A DNA stretch of 64,000 bases from Paralichthys olivaceus. Its lineage: Eukaryota; Chordata; Actinopteri; Pleuronectiformes; Paralichthyidae. Positions within the stretch are counted from its first letter, which is position 1, and each line of letters begins with the position of its first letter. The notes under the pieces were generated by a model. That model was not told where the DNA came from and ran no database searches. It worked only from the letters and a program-made list of their open reading frames with translations. Made by a program: the position numbers and the translations under genes. The stretch spans positions 20,509,501 through 20,573,500 of the forward strand of contig NC_091100.1 of assembly GCF_024713975.1 (NCBI RefSeq), written 5' to 3'. This document shows positions 23,601 through 37,400 of this stretch, piece by piece.

Positions 23601-25989
23601 ATCCTGTTGTGTCATTTTGCTCAATGCTCTTCCTGGTTGTGCTGTGTATTTAACCCTTGCTGCCCTTTGCCCCAGTTACCATTTGTACTACGTGTTACTG
23701 TATAACCCTTGCTGTTGCCGAAAGGCTTTTTGGAAAATATGGAAGAAAAAAAAAAATTCAATAAGGCTTGTCCAGAAGTGATTATGTATTGATATACTTC
23801 ACGTGGATATGCAAAATGGTCACAAAAAAACACTCATTTTTGAATGTGAAAGATTCAAATATGGGGGGAAAAAATAAAAAGGTTGTTGAATTTATAAATG
23901 TCTCTTTTGTACTTATTGAGTCGCTCTCTTATGAAATGCTTTCAGAACAGATGCACACCCTCGCAACCAGACTAGCTTTTTTTTTTTTGTAAAAGAAAAG
24001 AAGACCAAGTAGCTGATTCACAACTCGCAGACAGCAACATCTCCGTCTGCCAGCGCAGCTCAATGAGAGCCGACACAGCCAGAAAAACTTTACTGGTTCA
24101 TCCAGTCATCACTGGAAGCCTGCTGCCTATTGGCAGAGATTCTGTGAAATGGACTGAAATAGGAACAATACATAGACTGTGATATTTTAGCACAGGAGGA
24201 AATCTGTTGTCCAAACCTAACCTCTGCCTGAACATTCATGTCGTTGAACCCTACAAAATACACACAACTCCAATGTAAACAACATATTTTAAAAACAGGC
24301 TGTCTCATCACAAGAGTCTATTCATTGGATGATATATATAAATAAAAACTATAAGAACGAAAAGTCAAGCAGTCAAATGAAAACAGTGAGAATAAATTAT
24401 TTTTATAGTGAGAAATCTCAAAAGGCACAGATTGTGCCAATACAGTCATTTGGGGAGGACACCCTTTCATATTGCTCCTAAAAGCTCTCTAACTTTTCTC
24501 ACTTTATTAAAATTAAATTGACCACAGATGATGTCATAATTTTATGGATTACTAGAGGTTTTGCTGCACCTGCATGATTTCCTAGGGGACATTCACTCTA
24601 AAATTGTCCCTTTCTTTAAGGCAGAAATAAAATACTTACTTTATCTTGTCTTCTATCTTAATTTACTCTGACACATTAAAATCTATACTGATGTGTACAT
24701 CTCTGCAGGAATCAAACAAGTGATACCTAGATACCAATGTAAATAGATACCTTTACATAGATACCATTAGGACCCTGTAGTTGCAGAGATATACACTATT
24801 CATTTTAGGCATGTCCTTCAGGGGTGTGGGATAGTGGACTACAAGAGGTTAACTCAAATAGAAATGGATAAAAGAGAAAAGTTGTTTTTTACTGAGCTTT
24901 TTAAATCTAGTTCAGAAAATACAACATTTGTGATGCAATTAAAATAATCTTGATTTTAAATCTACTGAAATAAATGCAAACTGGCCACTTTCATAGCTAC
25001 TTAACTGAAAGAGGGAATGTCAGCATTAAAACACACACAACACAGTGTTTCATCAAAAAAGAAGTTCCCCACTAGCGAAGTTGCTTTATGTTGCTCTCTG
25101 TGTCTGGTCAGTCCATTATTGCTCAACACCATGAACCAGTGTCTTAGATAGATAAAAACAGAAAAACAAATCACAGCGTGTAACAGAGTGCATCAAGCAA
25201 AAAACAAGTTACACAACTGTCTTGGGAGAAAACTGCGTCAGACTATAAAGTGCAGCAGCCTCCATCTGACCCTGCTGTTAATGGAACAATAGCTGATAGG
25301 AACTGAAAGCTGGCATGGGCAGAGCTTGCCACTGACATGGGTTACATAAGAGTCATTAAGGAGAGGAGAGCCTATCAGATACAGGGGTGTTGCTGTTTGA
25401 GAAGGAAACACCCAAACTTAATAAGATTCTCAGGATGTCAACTCTGGAAACACAAATGCCAACAAATAAGCAAAAAAGCATACAACATGTTTTCCTCCTC
25501 AGAGATTATTACCATCATGTTGTGCAAATCTGTGAAACAATTCAAACTTATGCGCAATACTTTTAGTGTGAAGCAACAGGAGCTTACTCCTGCAAGAGAA
25601 AGAGGAAGAATGAAGGTGTTTGGAAGCAGCTGACCCCACACAGACGCACCAATGTGCAGCTTTAATCTGTCTTCACTTCTGCTGTAACAAGGTGGCATTC
25701 CTGAGAAAACCGCAGTGCTTTGTGTTGCACTTTCCTCTCTTTCCTTTTCACCTTTTCTCCTTCCCACCTTCCACTTCCCTCTCACTATCTCTTGTTTTCT
25801 CTTTTTCGCTCTCTCTCTAACTCCCCCCCTTTTCCCCCCTCCAACCCGTCTTTGAGCTGTAAAAGCTCCTTTGTGTTGTGCGGAGGCTTGCGAAAACAGG
25901 CCAGGAGAGTAAAAGTAGGTCAGTGAGGAGGGATGGGAGAGGAGGGGAAGGGGTGAGGAGCAGGAGAGAGAGAGAGGTATTCAGAGTGG

Positions 25990-26038
25990 AGAGCAGGGAG
26001 GGAGAGGGGGGGGGAGGCAGGGAGGGAGGGAGGGAGGA
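25990..26038. repeat. (GGGA)n purine tract
   Basis: Purine-only run with a G8 core, between two of the 3' flank ROREs. Confidence 0.9.
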
Positions 26039-26728
26039 TTACGTCACATGTCTCTACAGTGTAAACTTGAGCAAACCAGTCAGAAAAAAGCCCCTATCTT
26101 GTTGCTGCATGAGGGAGCAGGTCAGTGACACACACACAGACACGCACATTTCAGTTTGATGTTGCATCAAGTCGACAAGCACACACAGATTTTTTAATTC
26201 GTCAGAACTAATTCAGTTATGTAATACAAAGCTCCATGGCATGTTTATGGTTGTATATTGATGATTTTATCTGACCAACTTAATGGAAATTGGGTGTGGT
26301 TTTTTCAGTGTGCAGATATTTACAGGCCATCTTTGGGGAAATACAGGTTGTAGAAAGTGATGCCTGCTGTGGGATTAGATACCAAATCCCAGACATTCAA
26401 GTTTGACCTAATTTGGACTTTTCTCAGCAGTGTTCCAGCACATGCCATTTGAATCCACCTGTCCCTCAGGTGTGTGCACAGCAGAGGAGCCGTTACCTGG
26501 AATATTAATTTCCTGTAAAATGAAGATATTTATGAAAACTGGTCGGTCATGGCGAAGAGTGTGTGTGTGCAAGAGAGAGAGGGAGGGGGTGTTGGCCCTG
26601 CGCTGCCTGCGGTGATCATCAGCCCTGACTGGTTATGTAACTGGGATGCTGCAGTATGTAGGTCAGCAGCACAGGGAGAGCCAGGGATGGGGTAAAGAGG
26701 ATCTAGCCGAGGAGTGTGTGTTGATATA

Positions 26729-26762
26729 TATGTGTGTTTGTGTGTGTGTGTTTGTGTGTGTT
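26729..26762. repeat. (TG)n microsatellite
   Basis: TG run with two TTTG interruptions. Confidence 0.85.
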
Positions 26763-29700
26763 GACAGTTTACACCTCTGAATTTCAGATCAGAGTCGTTT
26801 TAGCTCGTCATCCTCACAGAGAGGATGTGCTGTTTACATCCTGCCGAGCAGATGTCAAATACCGTCGCTCGCTGCAGAAATCTCAGCTGAAATGAGCTGA
26901 AATCAACTGAATGGAGAGGAGAAAATCATTGGGAGGTCAACGAAGCAGAAAAAAACTCATTGCGCAATAGAGCTTAACTGACCCAGCTTTGAATATTACA
27001 TCAGTGCTTGCTAGTGTGCAGTTTGTTTTCCACAATCCAGCCCTTGCAAACACTGAATCTCTCAGTTTTGTGTCTTCTTGTGGAAGAAACTATGTTTTTA
27101 AAAAAAGCATTGTCTCAGCTGATCATATAAAAATCACTATTATAATTAAAACAAAAATCTGTCTGGATGATTTGATTAAGATCAGCCAGAAACTGGTCAA
27201 ACTGAAAATAATCTTATCCCAATTTCTTAAAATACAGAATAAATCACTCAGGAATGCAGTTGTATTAAGCCTGTTGCAGCATGGATGGACATGGTGTCCA
27301 CCAAGAGTCTCAAGTCACCTCAGTGAGTTATTAATAAACTTTAGGCATATCTTCTGAATTTTCATTTATTTATAGATCATTTCCTTTGATGATGATTGTA
27401 ATTTAAATAAACAAGTTGTTGTGCCTCACTTTACTGCCATTAGGGATTTATGGATATGTTTGTCTTTACTTCAGGATGTTTGGTAACACAATTTCAAAAT
27501 CTCACATTAAACCCAAATCAAGCCTAAAATTCCTTTGATGTAAAAAGACGCACATGCTACAACTGTGATATCAGCACAAATGAATCTATGTATTTTATGT
27601 AGGCTACACTGCGAGATGTGTCCCTGATTTGCACACGCCTGCAGGAAGCCTTTGAGAGAAAGCAGAGCGAGGGAGAAAAACGACTCATCTGTTGGACATG
27701 CTTGGTTGGCTGCTGTTCAAGGGGGAGTTATGTTGCCTGCCATGCCCCATTCAATCCCCGCTCACTGCCTCTGCCCTACACAGCTCTGTAAAATAGGTCA
27801 GGAAATGTAATGTGTGTGTGAGTGTTACATACATTAGCACAAATTATGATTTGCGGAAGGCCCGTGAGTGGGACACAACACACACGCACACAGACACAGC
27901 GAAGCATTTACATCACAATGTAAAAATAGGCCATAAGAAAATTGTGCATTTCTGATATGAAAGTAGGCCACTGGGATGTTTGTGTGTGAGCGATGATTCA
28001 GCTCCATGTTATGCAATGTGAAACCACCCTTGGGTCCCATTGCCATATATTGTGCCCTTGTGCCACAGGAAGTAGCTTGTCCCTGCATGTTTGTGTGAGT
28101 GTTTGTCCAAATGGAGGAATAGGACGGCCATATTCGTTTGGCCACTGACACAAGCAATCTGTCATCTGCGGAAGATATTTTGGACATATTCCCCTTTTTC
28201 AGGGTTTTTCCAGAGACTATTAAGGCAAAACACAAGGCAAAATTTTAAGTGAATGAAATACTACTAGTTTAGCTTGAGCATTTTTCAATTTTTCAAGATA
28301 TTTCCAGAGATCAAAGTATTACGTTTCTTTTTTCCAGGAAAAACTAAACAGAAGGCAAACATTTTAACAGTTTAAAATGACCTAAATGCTGCTAACATGT
28401 CTGTATGGTAAATGTGGAGCTACAGCCAGCCGCTGTCTGGCAACCTCAACATGACAGCAGACTCCTGTGCACCAGCCAAGAAATCGTTGGGCACGTAACC
28501 GCCCGTAAAACCATAAAGTGTTGTTTGTTCATGTATTATCATAATTTTTTGGCTAAAATTAGTGGTGAGCTAATTTTATTACGTGTAGACAGAGCGAGGC
28601 TTTCTGCTTCTCTTAAGTTCAGCTAAACTTACTCAAATGTCTTTCCCCAGAATGTCAAACTAATTCCTTTGAAAGAAACTACTCACTTAAATTTACCTTT
28701 TTAAAATTGTTTTTTAAGTAAAAACATACATGCACCTCATTATTAACAGAAACCATGAGGGAAGTCAATAAAAATAGTAGGTTTGCTTAGGTTTTTGGAT
28801 ATTTGCCATCCTATTTTTTAGATTTTTACAGTGAGTTTCATGTTGCCCACCAAAGAAATGCGTCATACTTTCTGATGTAATCACATACTGATTCCATCTA
28901 GACACACAAAGTTCCCACATAGCTGTTTTAGAGCTCTGACTCAGGCGTTGTGAAGCCCTGTCCCTGTCTGCCACGTTAAAAGATCCATATTTGTGAGCTG
29001 TGTGTATCCACAGTGCAAATATTTTACTGACACCAGAGGAGCGCTGATGAACACATGGGCTCGAGTGCACAGTTTTAAATCCAAGCTGCCAACATTGTTC
29101 CATAAATATTTAACGTGGAACATCAGCGGAGATCAACACAGTTAATTAAACACAGAGAGGAGGTAGGCTGTACATGCCCCTGATGAGACATTACAAGCAG
29201 GAATTTATGTGTTGTTTCCAAGGAAGACTTATTCATTATCATTTATTATGAAACAGTCTTTGCTCTGGCCAAGATAATATCAGACTTTAATTGTGTGGGT
29301 TTGCCAAAAGTGGAGAGTTTCTTCCAAACGTATGGTAACTTTTAGTGACACATTTCCTTTCTGGTTTCTGATACTTGCATTCTGATGATCTACAGAGCAA
29401 GGAGGCCGTACTGGGAAACACAGGGTGAATTTATTTCAAAAAAGCCTGTGAATTAGGATTATAACTTGATTTGGTTATTGCAGGGTGCTGGATAAGCCTG
29501 ACGCAAGCTTATGATGGAGTAATGCTCAGAAAAGTCTCTATAAAGGAAATTTAAACATTTTAATAAACATACGGGCATGTGAGCAGCATATTACTATAGA
29601 ATGTAATAAATCAGAGGTGGTTTGATCCTATAAATCTATCTCAAGTTGATTCAGTGCACACAGCTCATACGGTGAGGTTTTATCAGTAATAATGCACAGG

Positions 29701-29881
29701 TGGCATTTTCCACCGCGGAGCGACCTGATAGACAAACAACATGTTGGAGCTGTGGTGAGTGAGGTAACCTGCAGTTCTTCATGGTGGTTATTAAGTGGAT
29801 TAACCCCCTTAGATTAGTCTCAGCCATTTCTCCCATCTGTCTACTGTTACACCACAAACCTGCTAATGTACAACCACTGCA

Positions 29882-29883
<2 letters not shown>

Positions 29884-29939
<56 letters not shown>

Positions 29940-29958
29940 ACACACACACACACACACA
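29884..29958. repeat. (CA)n microsatellite
   Basis: About 75 bases of CA with one CTGA interruption; it creates Cys/Val and Thr/His pseudo-ORFs. Confidence 0.95.
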
Positions 29959-31588
29959 ACCAGAGGGGCATTAGAAAAATGTTGAGGTGACCAATTGAAC
30001 AAATCTTCTCCCACTGACCAATTGCGCTGTATATCTGTGCGTGACTGGACAGGCAAACTACTCACACACACACTGACAGACGCTTGTTCACATCACATGC
30101 TCACATTTTACTGTAGACACACTCACACAGTGGCCTCGGCCTCACATGCAAGAAAACACGCAGCCTCACACTAATCTGTGATTAGTCGTTAGTTATTATT
30201 CTCAGTCGAGTGAACAGGAGACATGCAACCCGTGTCCAGTACTGACACAAAAAGGTGGATTTGGGGACACATGACTTTGGACATATGTGTCTGTGCGGAG
30301 GGATTTAGACTGAATTCATGAGCGTGTCACTGTGCCACACTGCTGAAGGTGCATACATGACGTTTAACTGAGTTTTGTGAAGTTGGACTTAACTTCTTCC
30401 GATGGAGGCCAAAAGAAAAAATGTAAAGACAAATCCAGTAAAACCCATGAAAGCTGCATGTTTCTGTTACATGGGACTGGGGGGGATGTTCTCCACCATT
30501 TAACCTGATCTAAGAAAATTATTGAAAATTACATAAAGAAATAACTTCAGTAGTTTTTTTGGAATACGTGAAACTCCTAACTTAATACCACTTTGCTCTT
30601 GCATATCGCAGTGACACAGTGACACGCAGCTGCTCCACTACCAAGGTTATATTTTCAGTGCTGCTGTTATTGTTACTGTCTCTCTTGTAGGCAGATATTT
30701 AAAAAACAACACACTTAAAGAAGGAAAAGGAACCAGATCAGATTTTGACCAGATAGCGCCACCATGAGACCATTAGTAAAGCCAATAATGTATGTGAACT
30801 ATCAAAGCATAATTTATTTTTCTTGGTCTCGAACCTTGGGTCACTTATAACATATCTGCTGAAATGAAAGAAAATATTAGGTCCAAACAAATGCTGACAT
30901 ATTGTTAACGTAAGAGTGACTGCATTGCATTGATCCGTGGTGCTAAAACAGTTCACCCTGTCTAATTAATATTTCTATTCAAACAATATATAATCAGCAA
31001 AATCTGAAAAACATCAAAATTCCTACGATTTTGCTTAGTTTTGATAGATGCATGCAATGGTGGATATGTTTTGTCCTTTATGATCCAACGGAACATATTT
31101 AAGATGAAAACAGTAAAACATTTTTCATCACAGTGTGGTCGTCAACAGATTCTGCTGATGATTTTATTTTGGGCTTCAGGCTTCATTTCTGCCATTAAAA
31201 CACAAAAACACTTCACACAAAACACAAATGTGAAAAACTAATTTCAGCCGCTTCTCTGAGTGAACCTGGGTTGAACTGAGACTAATTCACATTCAGCTCT
31301 CATACGACACCAATCCCCAAATGTTAAAGAGCCGGAGTCGGTTGATGGAACAGTTTGTGCAGACTAGAGGTTCATATAAGGGAAGACACCTGATGTGACC
31401 CAGAGCACGCTGCAAGAAATTTTATTAAGATTCAAGCCACTACAAGGCCCTGGTGCAGAGGAGGACATCAAAAACCCACAACCACAAGTGGAAAAAAAAA
31501 AAAAAGAGATGGCTTCTGCCTTCAGAGGGAAAATCACATCTTTGTTGTTGCGAATTATCTTGATGTGATAGAAGTAGTCAATTGGGAG

Positions 31589-31957
31589 CAGTGGCAGATC
31601 TAGGAATCTTCTAAATCGGGGGCCATAAAGGGGCTGCAATTTACACAGAGGGGCCAATTATATGTCCAGGCACAATTCCTGATTTGAAATGGTGCACATT
31701 TAAGTCTTTCCTTGTTTACTGTTTGCTCTAAAGCTTGGAGCAAAGCCACATATCATAGAATATAATTTGAAAATTGTCTCTTTCAAAAGAGCTTGGGAAA
31801 AAAAATGCAGCTGTCATAATTATTGTTAGTATTGTCGCTGAGTGACTAGTTTATTTATCTATTTAAAGACTACTGACAGGATAGAGATGCCTCAGGGGCC
31901 AACCAGATTTTATGTGGAGCCAGTGCCCCCCAGGCCCCACCCCTAAATCTGCCCCTG
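31589..31957. mobile_element. Probable hAT-like non-autonomous element
   Basis: Begins CAGTGGCAGATC and ends AAATCTGCCCCTG, inverse ends of the CAGGGGCAGATTT type. The edges carry GGGGCC tracts. A clear 8-base duplication was not found. Confidence 0.45.
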
Positions 31958-32860
31958 AGGACGGGATTGACATGCAGCACTGGAAGAGAGACGCAGTAAT
32001 TCTACAGCTAATAACACATATGAATGAGGTGTGTTTAGCTTGTGATGCATGTAGATATACTAATGAATACAAAGCATAGTGCAATTCCACAGGATGAACA
32101 CACAGGCTGTGGCTATAGATAAGCAATAGCGCTCTTAGATAAAAGGCAGAGCAGAGGAAAGACAAGCAGAGAGGAGGAAATAATAAAGTATGCTATGCTT
32201 TGCCTCTGAACCACTTTACACTGAATTCTTAGAAATCTCACCACACTCTGGGAGAAACGTTAAAGTGTGAGAAGTGTGTTCAAAACTATGGAAATTAGAC
32301 ACTGGTCACAACTTCCCACCACCACCAAGCACACAAACACATCTGTCGCCATGAACTTTGACCTCCCACATTGCTCAAGGCTTCATCATGGTGCAGAGGC
32401 AGGGAAGCGACCTCGCTGACCCGAACCCGCCTCTGCTCATTCTGCTCTAACTGCAGTTCTAGCTCTTCTTCAATCTGATGATAGGACGTGGGTTTGGCTT
32501 TTATCTCTTTCAACTACATTGTTTCCCCACAAACGATTTTATCTGAATCTGCTTCACATTGGACAAAATACAGATTACCTCTATAAAGACTTGACTCTGG
32601 AATGAACCAGTTTGTTTTTGAATGGAACAAGGAGGCACTGAGAAGGACATAACATTCAATGTACTTGTGTCTGGCTCCCTCTAGAGGTCAAACTATGCTA
32701 TGTTTATCCACTCAGTTTCAGTTATGACATGACACACCCACACTGAGTTACAAAACCCCAGCTCATATCAGGTAAATAATTACTAGCTTAGATATTAACC
32801 ACTACAGTTGATTTCATGTTGATACCAGATTGCGAACACAGTGGTAAATTGTAAAGTGAC

Positions 32861-34328
32861 TTTATTAATGGACATTTAATACTAATTATACACAACAAGT
32901 GCTTAGAATAAACTTTAAAATAAAGAATCTGTTGGAGTAAAAAGAACAAAGACACATCAAACAAAATTATTGTGTGCATAATGCTGATGACTTCACTTCA
33001 GACACATAATACAGGAGAACTAACAAGAGATTACAGACAGACAGAGAGACAGACAGACAGACAGACTCTTCCTTCTTATATTGCAGCTGCCACACCTCAT
33101 TACCAAACTTTAACCTCACATTCCACACCCACAGTAGATTTAAAACTCAGTGGTGCAAAACTCTTCTCAAAACTCAACAGGGTTTCACCATCATGTGCAC
33201 ATCTTTAAATTACAGGAAAGCATTGACTTTTAATTATATTTTTTGTGACTATATCATCGATACTCTATATTAGAACTCGCAGAAAGCTCCCGGGAAAGTT
33301 TGGAGGAGGATTTCACATCACTGAGATGATCATGCATAAGTCACATCAGTTCACGTACTCAGACGCTTCTTATTCACGTACAGGAACCGTTCTTCAGGGA
33401 AAATCTCGTTTTCACGTAGACAGGTGGAGTTAGCTATAGCCCAGTTTAAGAAGTGTACATCTAAGAATAGCGTGGATCAGAATAATTAAAATATACTAAA
33501 ACATAAAAAACGGAAACAACTTTATCATTACCACTTTTCTTCTAAAGACTGAATACTGAAATGCATTAAATAATTTTAGTTGATAAAATAACATTAAGTT
33601 ACATTAAAACATCTAAATTCTCAGAAGAACAACAGAGGTGGGGGGTCAGTTTTGACCCAGATCTGTTCAGAAACTTTGACCGATTAGGTAACTGTGAACA
33701 TCCCATAATAAGTCCTTCTCAGCAACTCCTGTTACTCATCCAACAAAATACATGCTGGAAGAAAACGGGAGAAGCAGCGTCCCAGCGTGACGACCTGACT
33801 CTGCAGCCACACGGCCACATTCATCACGTTCCACTGTCATGTGGACAACAATGTTTCCTCAGACCAGCTGCTCCTCAGGTCTATAACTGGCTGACATGGA
33901 TGTGTTCTCCCAGGGTCGAGTGGGAGTTACAAGTCACAATGTGATAAAAGTGTGTTCATGGGTGAATGTGTCTCACTGTCAAGATAAAAATCTGAGAATA
34001 CAAAAATATCATCTCAGGTTCTTCTTGGTGTCTCTTTTTCACATATTCCCCAAACTCTTCACGGTGGTGAACATTGTGTGATGTAAAACATTTCAATGCC
34101 GCTTCCAGTACAGACGACTTCACGCTGAAAATACTCCCTCAGGTCAGTATTTTGAGTCGGAGCTCTCAGGTTTCTTGGGATTCTCTGTGGCGGAGCAGCT
34201 CATACACCATCTGCTCTCCACTGACGACCACACAGTGATGAGTGGACACACACAACCACCTACATTTTGTTGTTGCAGATGAGCAGCTCGTCCGTCTCCT
34301 AGTTGTACCCTGAACCCGCAGTAGCTTA
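32861..34328 (-). other. rgl3: Possible 3' UTR of rgl3
   Basis: No coding signal follows the stop codon. The first clear minus-strand AATAAA is at 32866-32861 (TTTATT on plus). ATTAAA forms nearer the stop are possible. The stretch includes an ACAG microsatellite. Confidence 0.35.
33032..33066. repeat. (ACAG)n microsatellite
   Basis: Tetranucleotide run with one GAG interruption, within the possible rgl3 3' UTR. Confidence 0.9.
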
Positions 34329-34483
34329 TCACTTGGCGTAGCGACCCTTGGCTGGAGCTCCGGGGCTGAGAGAAGAGCCAAGATGTCTCCCGTGGCTCCT
34401 CCAGTGCTGGCGCAGGACAAAGTCATAGTTGGCATTGGTGCACATGGCATAGAACACATTGGCTTTGTCTGGGATCTGGAGCT
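34329..34483 (-). CDS. rgl3: rgl3 last coding exon 17
   Basis: Acceptor TTTCTGCCTCAG, phase 1, ends at TGA 34331-34329. [20 protein letters not shown] closes the Ras-association domain; a basic tail ending GRYAK follows. Confidence 0.93.
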
Positions 34484-37400
34484 CTGAGGCAGAAAGAGAG
34501 ATGAGGCGATGAGGTGATGCAGTTTATCTCCTCTTAGTCTACTTCTACTTCCCTTCCTACATTTCTAAGGTTTATCATGAGAATTTTCCAAAATATCTCC
34601 ACTTTAACTCTGCTTAGAAAGAAGGATAGCATAACTGAAGGCAGGGAGGAGCATTTGTTCTAGCTGACAGTTTTTACCCTTTCTAAAATCATTATCATGT
34701 GTTGCAGTTGATTCGGAAGAAAGTATTTAACAGGTAGTGACGTGAAGGAACGTATCATGGCCTCCTCTACAGTGGATCTCTTGCTTTTTGTTATTAACAC
34801 ATTAAATCAATGGCCAAACCCTTCCCTGCTTTTGAATCAAATACTGGAATTAATTAAACAAGTTAATAGTCATTGGAGAGTCCTACTCCAGAGAAACATG
34901 TGTTAGAGTCAATCATATTGTGAGCAGTTCATACGTCTACCTCATATCTACCAAGAGCAGATATTCACCTTTTCCGTTGCTAAGCATCTGGCAGAGGCTG
35001 AAGTCGTGGCAGCTGACGTCCTCCATGTTGTGTTTTTCAATCGCTCTCTGAATCACCTGAGGGGTGTGGTCCTGACTGGTCAGCTGGAGAGGACACAGCA
35101 CACTGACTGTCACTACCTTTCATTCAGTGTGATGTGAGGCGGTGCTCCTCACCTTGGTAACATCCAGCTAAGGAGGTTATGTTTTCCTCTGCAAGGATTT
35201 CTCAAAAACTCAACCTTCTCCCATGAAACTTGAAACCAAAGAACAACATATTACAATTTGGTGCAAATCTCAATCAGGGGGCAAATCCAGGAATTTATTT
35301 TACCCACCTTGTTTAACATTGCAGGACAGTCCTTGGTTTCAAGTAAAGGTATGTTTATGGGACTGACATATGAGTGCCTGCAATTTGGTCCAAATAAAGA
35401 TCTGAATCTAGTGAATGTTCAGTGGTTTCATAAGAGGACTGTTGGGCCTTGGCAGAAGTGTGTACTCTACTGAGTGACATTCTATTTGCTTATATAATCA
35501 TTTGGTTATATACCCTCTTTGTATTATTGTAATTTTATTGAATATTTAATAGAGATAACCCGATGTGGAAAGTTTCCGATTTTGTAATGAACCACACCAG
35601 TGTTACTGATTACCCAAAACAGACATTATACAAGAGAAGACATGGGTCAATCATGTGATAAGATTCCTGTGAAGTGACTCTGCTGTGCTGCAGCACGGAG
35701 CAGAAACATTCAGGTTGTAACTGTTGCTTTCAACTAATAATGGATGGCTCGCATTTTACAAACTGGGGTTTTTGAATTGCTAGATGTGGCTGCGAAGGCC
35801 AATACACATAGGGTGGTAACAGTAGACAACTTATGTAATCCAATCATTTGCTGGTTACATATCATTTGTTTCATAACAATGGATATTTAGCACCATCTAC
35901 CTGCACTGAATATCATTACATTTTTAAAATATTGAGTCACAGAAAAAAGTCAATTGATTTATTAGTCAGTGAAAATAAGAGATCTGGGTAAATAGATTAT
36001 GCTGAAACAAGCAGGATTCATTAATAAATCCTGGGGGACTAACAGCATATCAGTTTATAGTGTTGTAGTGTTATAGAATGCAATTTACTGGCTTTTATAG
36101 TGTTTACAAATGCCAGTAAAAATTTCAAATCCGTTCAGATTTTTTCTTGGACAAAACGCTGTACAAAGGTTGTTCAAAAGTAACCCTGCTTTAAATGCTT
36201 TTGGAAGACAGTTCATTAAGCAACACTACTCCTCCCACTTCTGCTTTCTTTTTTGTTTCTTCTGCTTTTCTTCTTTTAGGATGTATCAAACTAAATCAGC
36301 CAACAACAGACAGAAAAAACACGATTATACAACTGCTGTCCTCACCAGTATGCTCTTGTAGACGTTTCCATTGCTGACAGACTCCACACTGACCCTGATG
36401 ATGCATGAGTCTGCAACCTGTTTGTTGTAGACGGGCAGTGAGGCCTGAGGTGAGCAGCTGGACGATGATGACTCAGGGCTCAGCGCCAGAGAGGAGGAGC
36501 TGAGGTCCGGCTGAGAGGAGCTGCAGGAGGAGGTGGAGAGGCTGGGAGAGGAGGAGGAGAAGTCCTCGGCTACGTCGAGAAGAGAACCTGACAGGGACTG
36601 ATGGGAAGACAGAGGAGAAAATATGCATATTTTGTTCCAATTTTAAGGCAGTTTTCCAAATGTGTAAACCAACCAACATCCCTGCTGATCTCAAACATAC
36701 GAGAGTGAAAGCTGTTGTGTTTGTACCTTGAGTTTGAGTCTGAGGGGGGAAGGCTGAGGGGCGGAGAGGTCCTCCATTTCTGAACTGCTGGAGCCAGAGG
36801 ACGACACACTGATCTGATCAGCATGGGTCTTCCTGATGGAGCTGTCACTGGCTGTTCGCAACCTGCACACACGATTTTATTCACTGAATAGTAAAAATAA
36901 CCATAAAGAACCACAAGTGCCACGAAAATAGTCATCAATAAAGTACATCTATCTGTGTTTAAAATCTAAAACAATTCTGGCCCACAATTGTGTTTTTGCA
37001 TACAGACATTATATATCACTACATTATTCTGAATAAATGTAAAGACATCTAGTTTTGACAGCTTTAGATAAAGTTGATCCCTCAGTCTTACGAGGCAAGC
37101 TTCTTTGTGAGCAGACGACTGCTCCAGGAGTTGGGGGAGCTGGGACACGGGTCAACTGGAGGCTCCAGGTCACGGGACAGCTCATAGCTTCAAAAAGGCA
37201 AAAAAATTACTTTTAGATATGACACAATAGCAATGATTGTATTTCTATTGTCTTGCAGGGGTGTCGGTGTGTGTGTCCCACCTCTCCTGGTCTGTGAGCA
37301 GAGTGTGCGCCTGCAGCCAGGCTGTGATGTGAGGGTTCACCGGGAGGTTATAGTGGGAACAGGAAGCCTGAAGTTGTCGAATCTGGGAGAGAATCTCAAA

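Larger units (their letters stand above)
25912..27800. promoter_or_regulatory. Cluster of four ROREs in the nfil3 3' flank
   Basis: Perfect WAWNTRGGTCA matches: AAAGTAGGTCA (25912-25922, plus), AAATTAGGTCA (26404-26414, minus), TATGTAGGTCA (26655-26665, plus) and AAAATAGGTCA (27790-27800, plus). The stretch has no gene I can support, so an enhancer for nfil3 is a reasonable inference. Confidence 0.4.
22905..32860. other. Ten-kilobase gene-free region between nfil3 and rgl3
   Basis: No exon, tRNA or recognisable RNA gene found. Possible distal nfil3 3' UTR to ~23.9 kb, the RORE cluster at 25.9-27.8 kb, a hAT-like element at 31.6 kb and microsatellites. Short ORFs here lack homology and splice context. 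Confidence 0.5.

Noticed and set aside
26989-27357. 122-codon plus-strand ORF in the gene-free region
   Set aside because: AT-rich, no recognisable domain, no promoter or codon-like pattern.
29651-29971. 106-codon Cys/Val-rich ORF on the minus strand
   Set aside because: Produced by the CA microsatellite; low complexity only.
32295-32513. Minus-strand ORF with a Glu/Gln-rich stretch (EEELELQLEQNEQRR)
   Set aside because: Looked like a coiled-coil exon, but has no matching splice partner and lies beyond the rgl3 3' end. Kept as unexplained.
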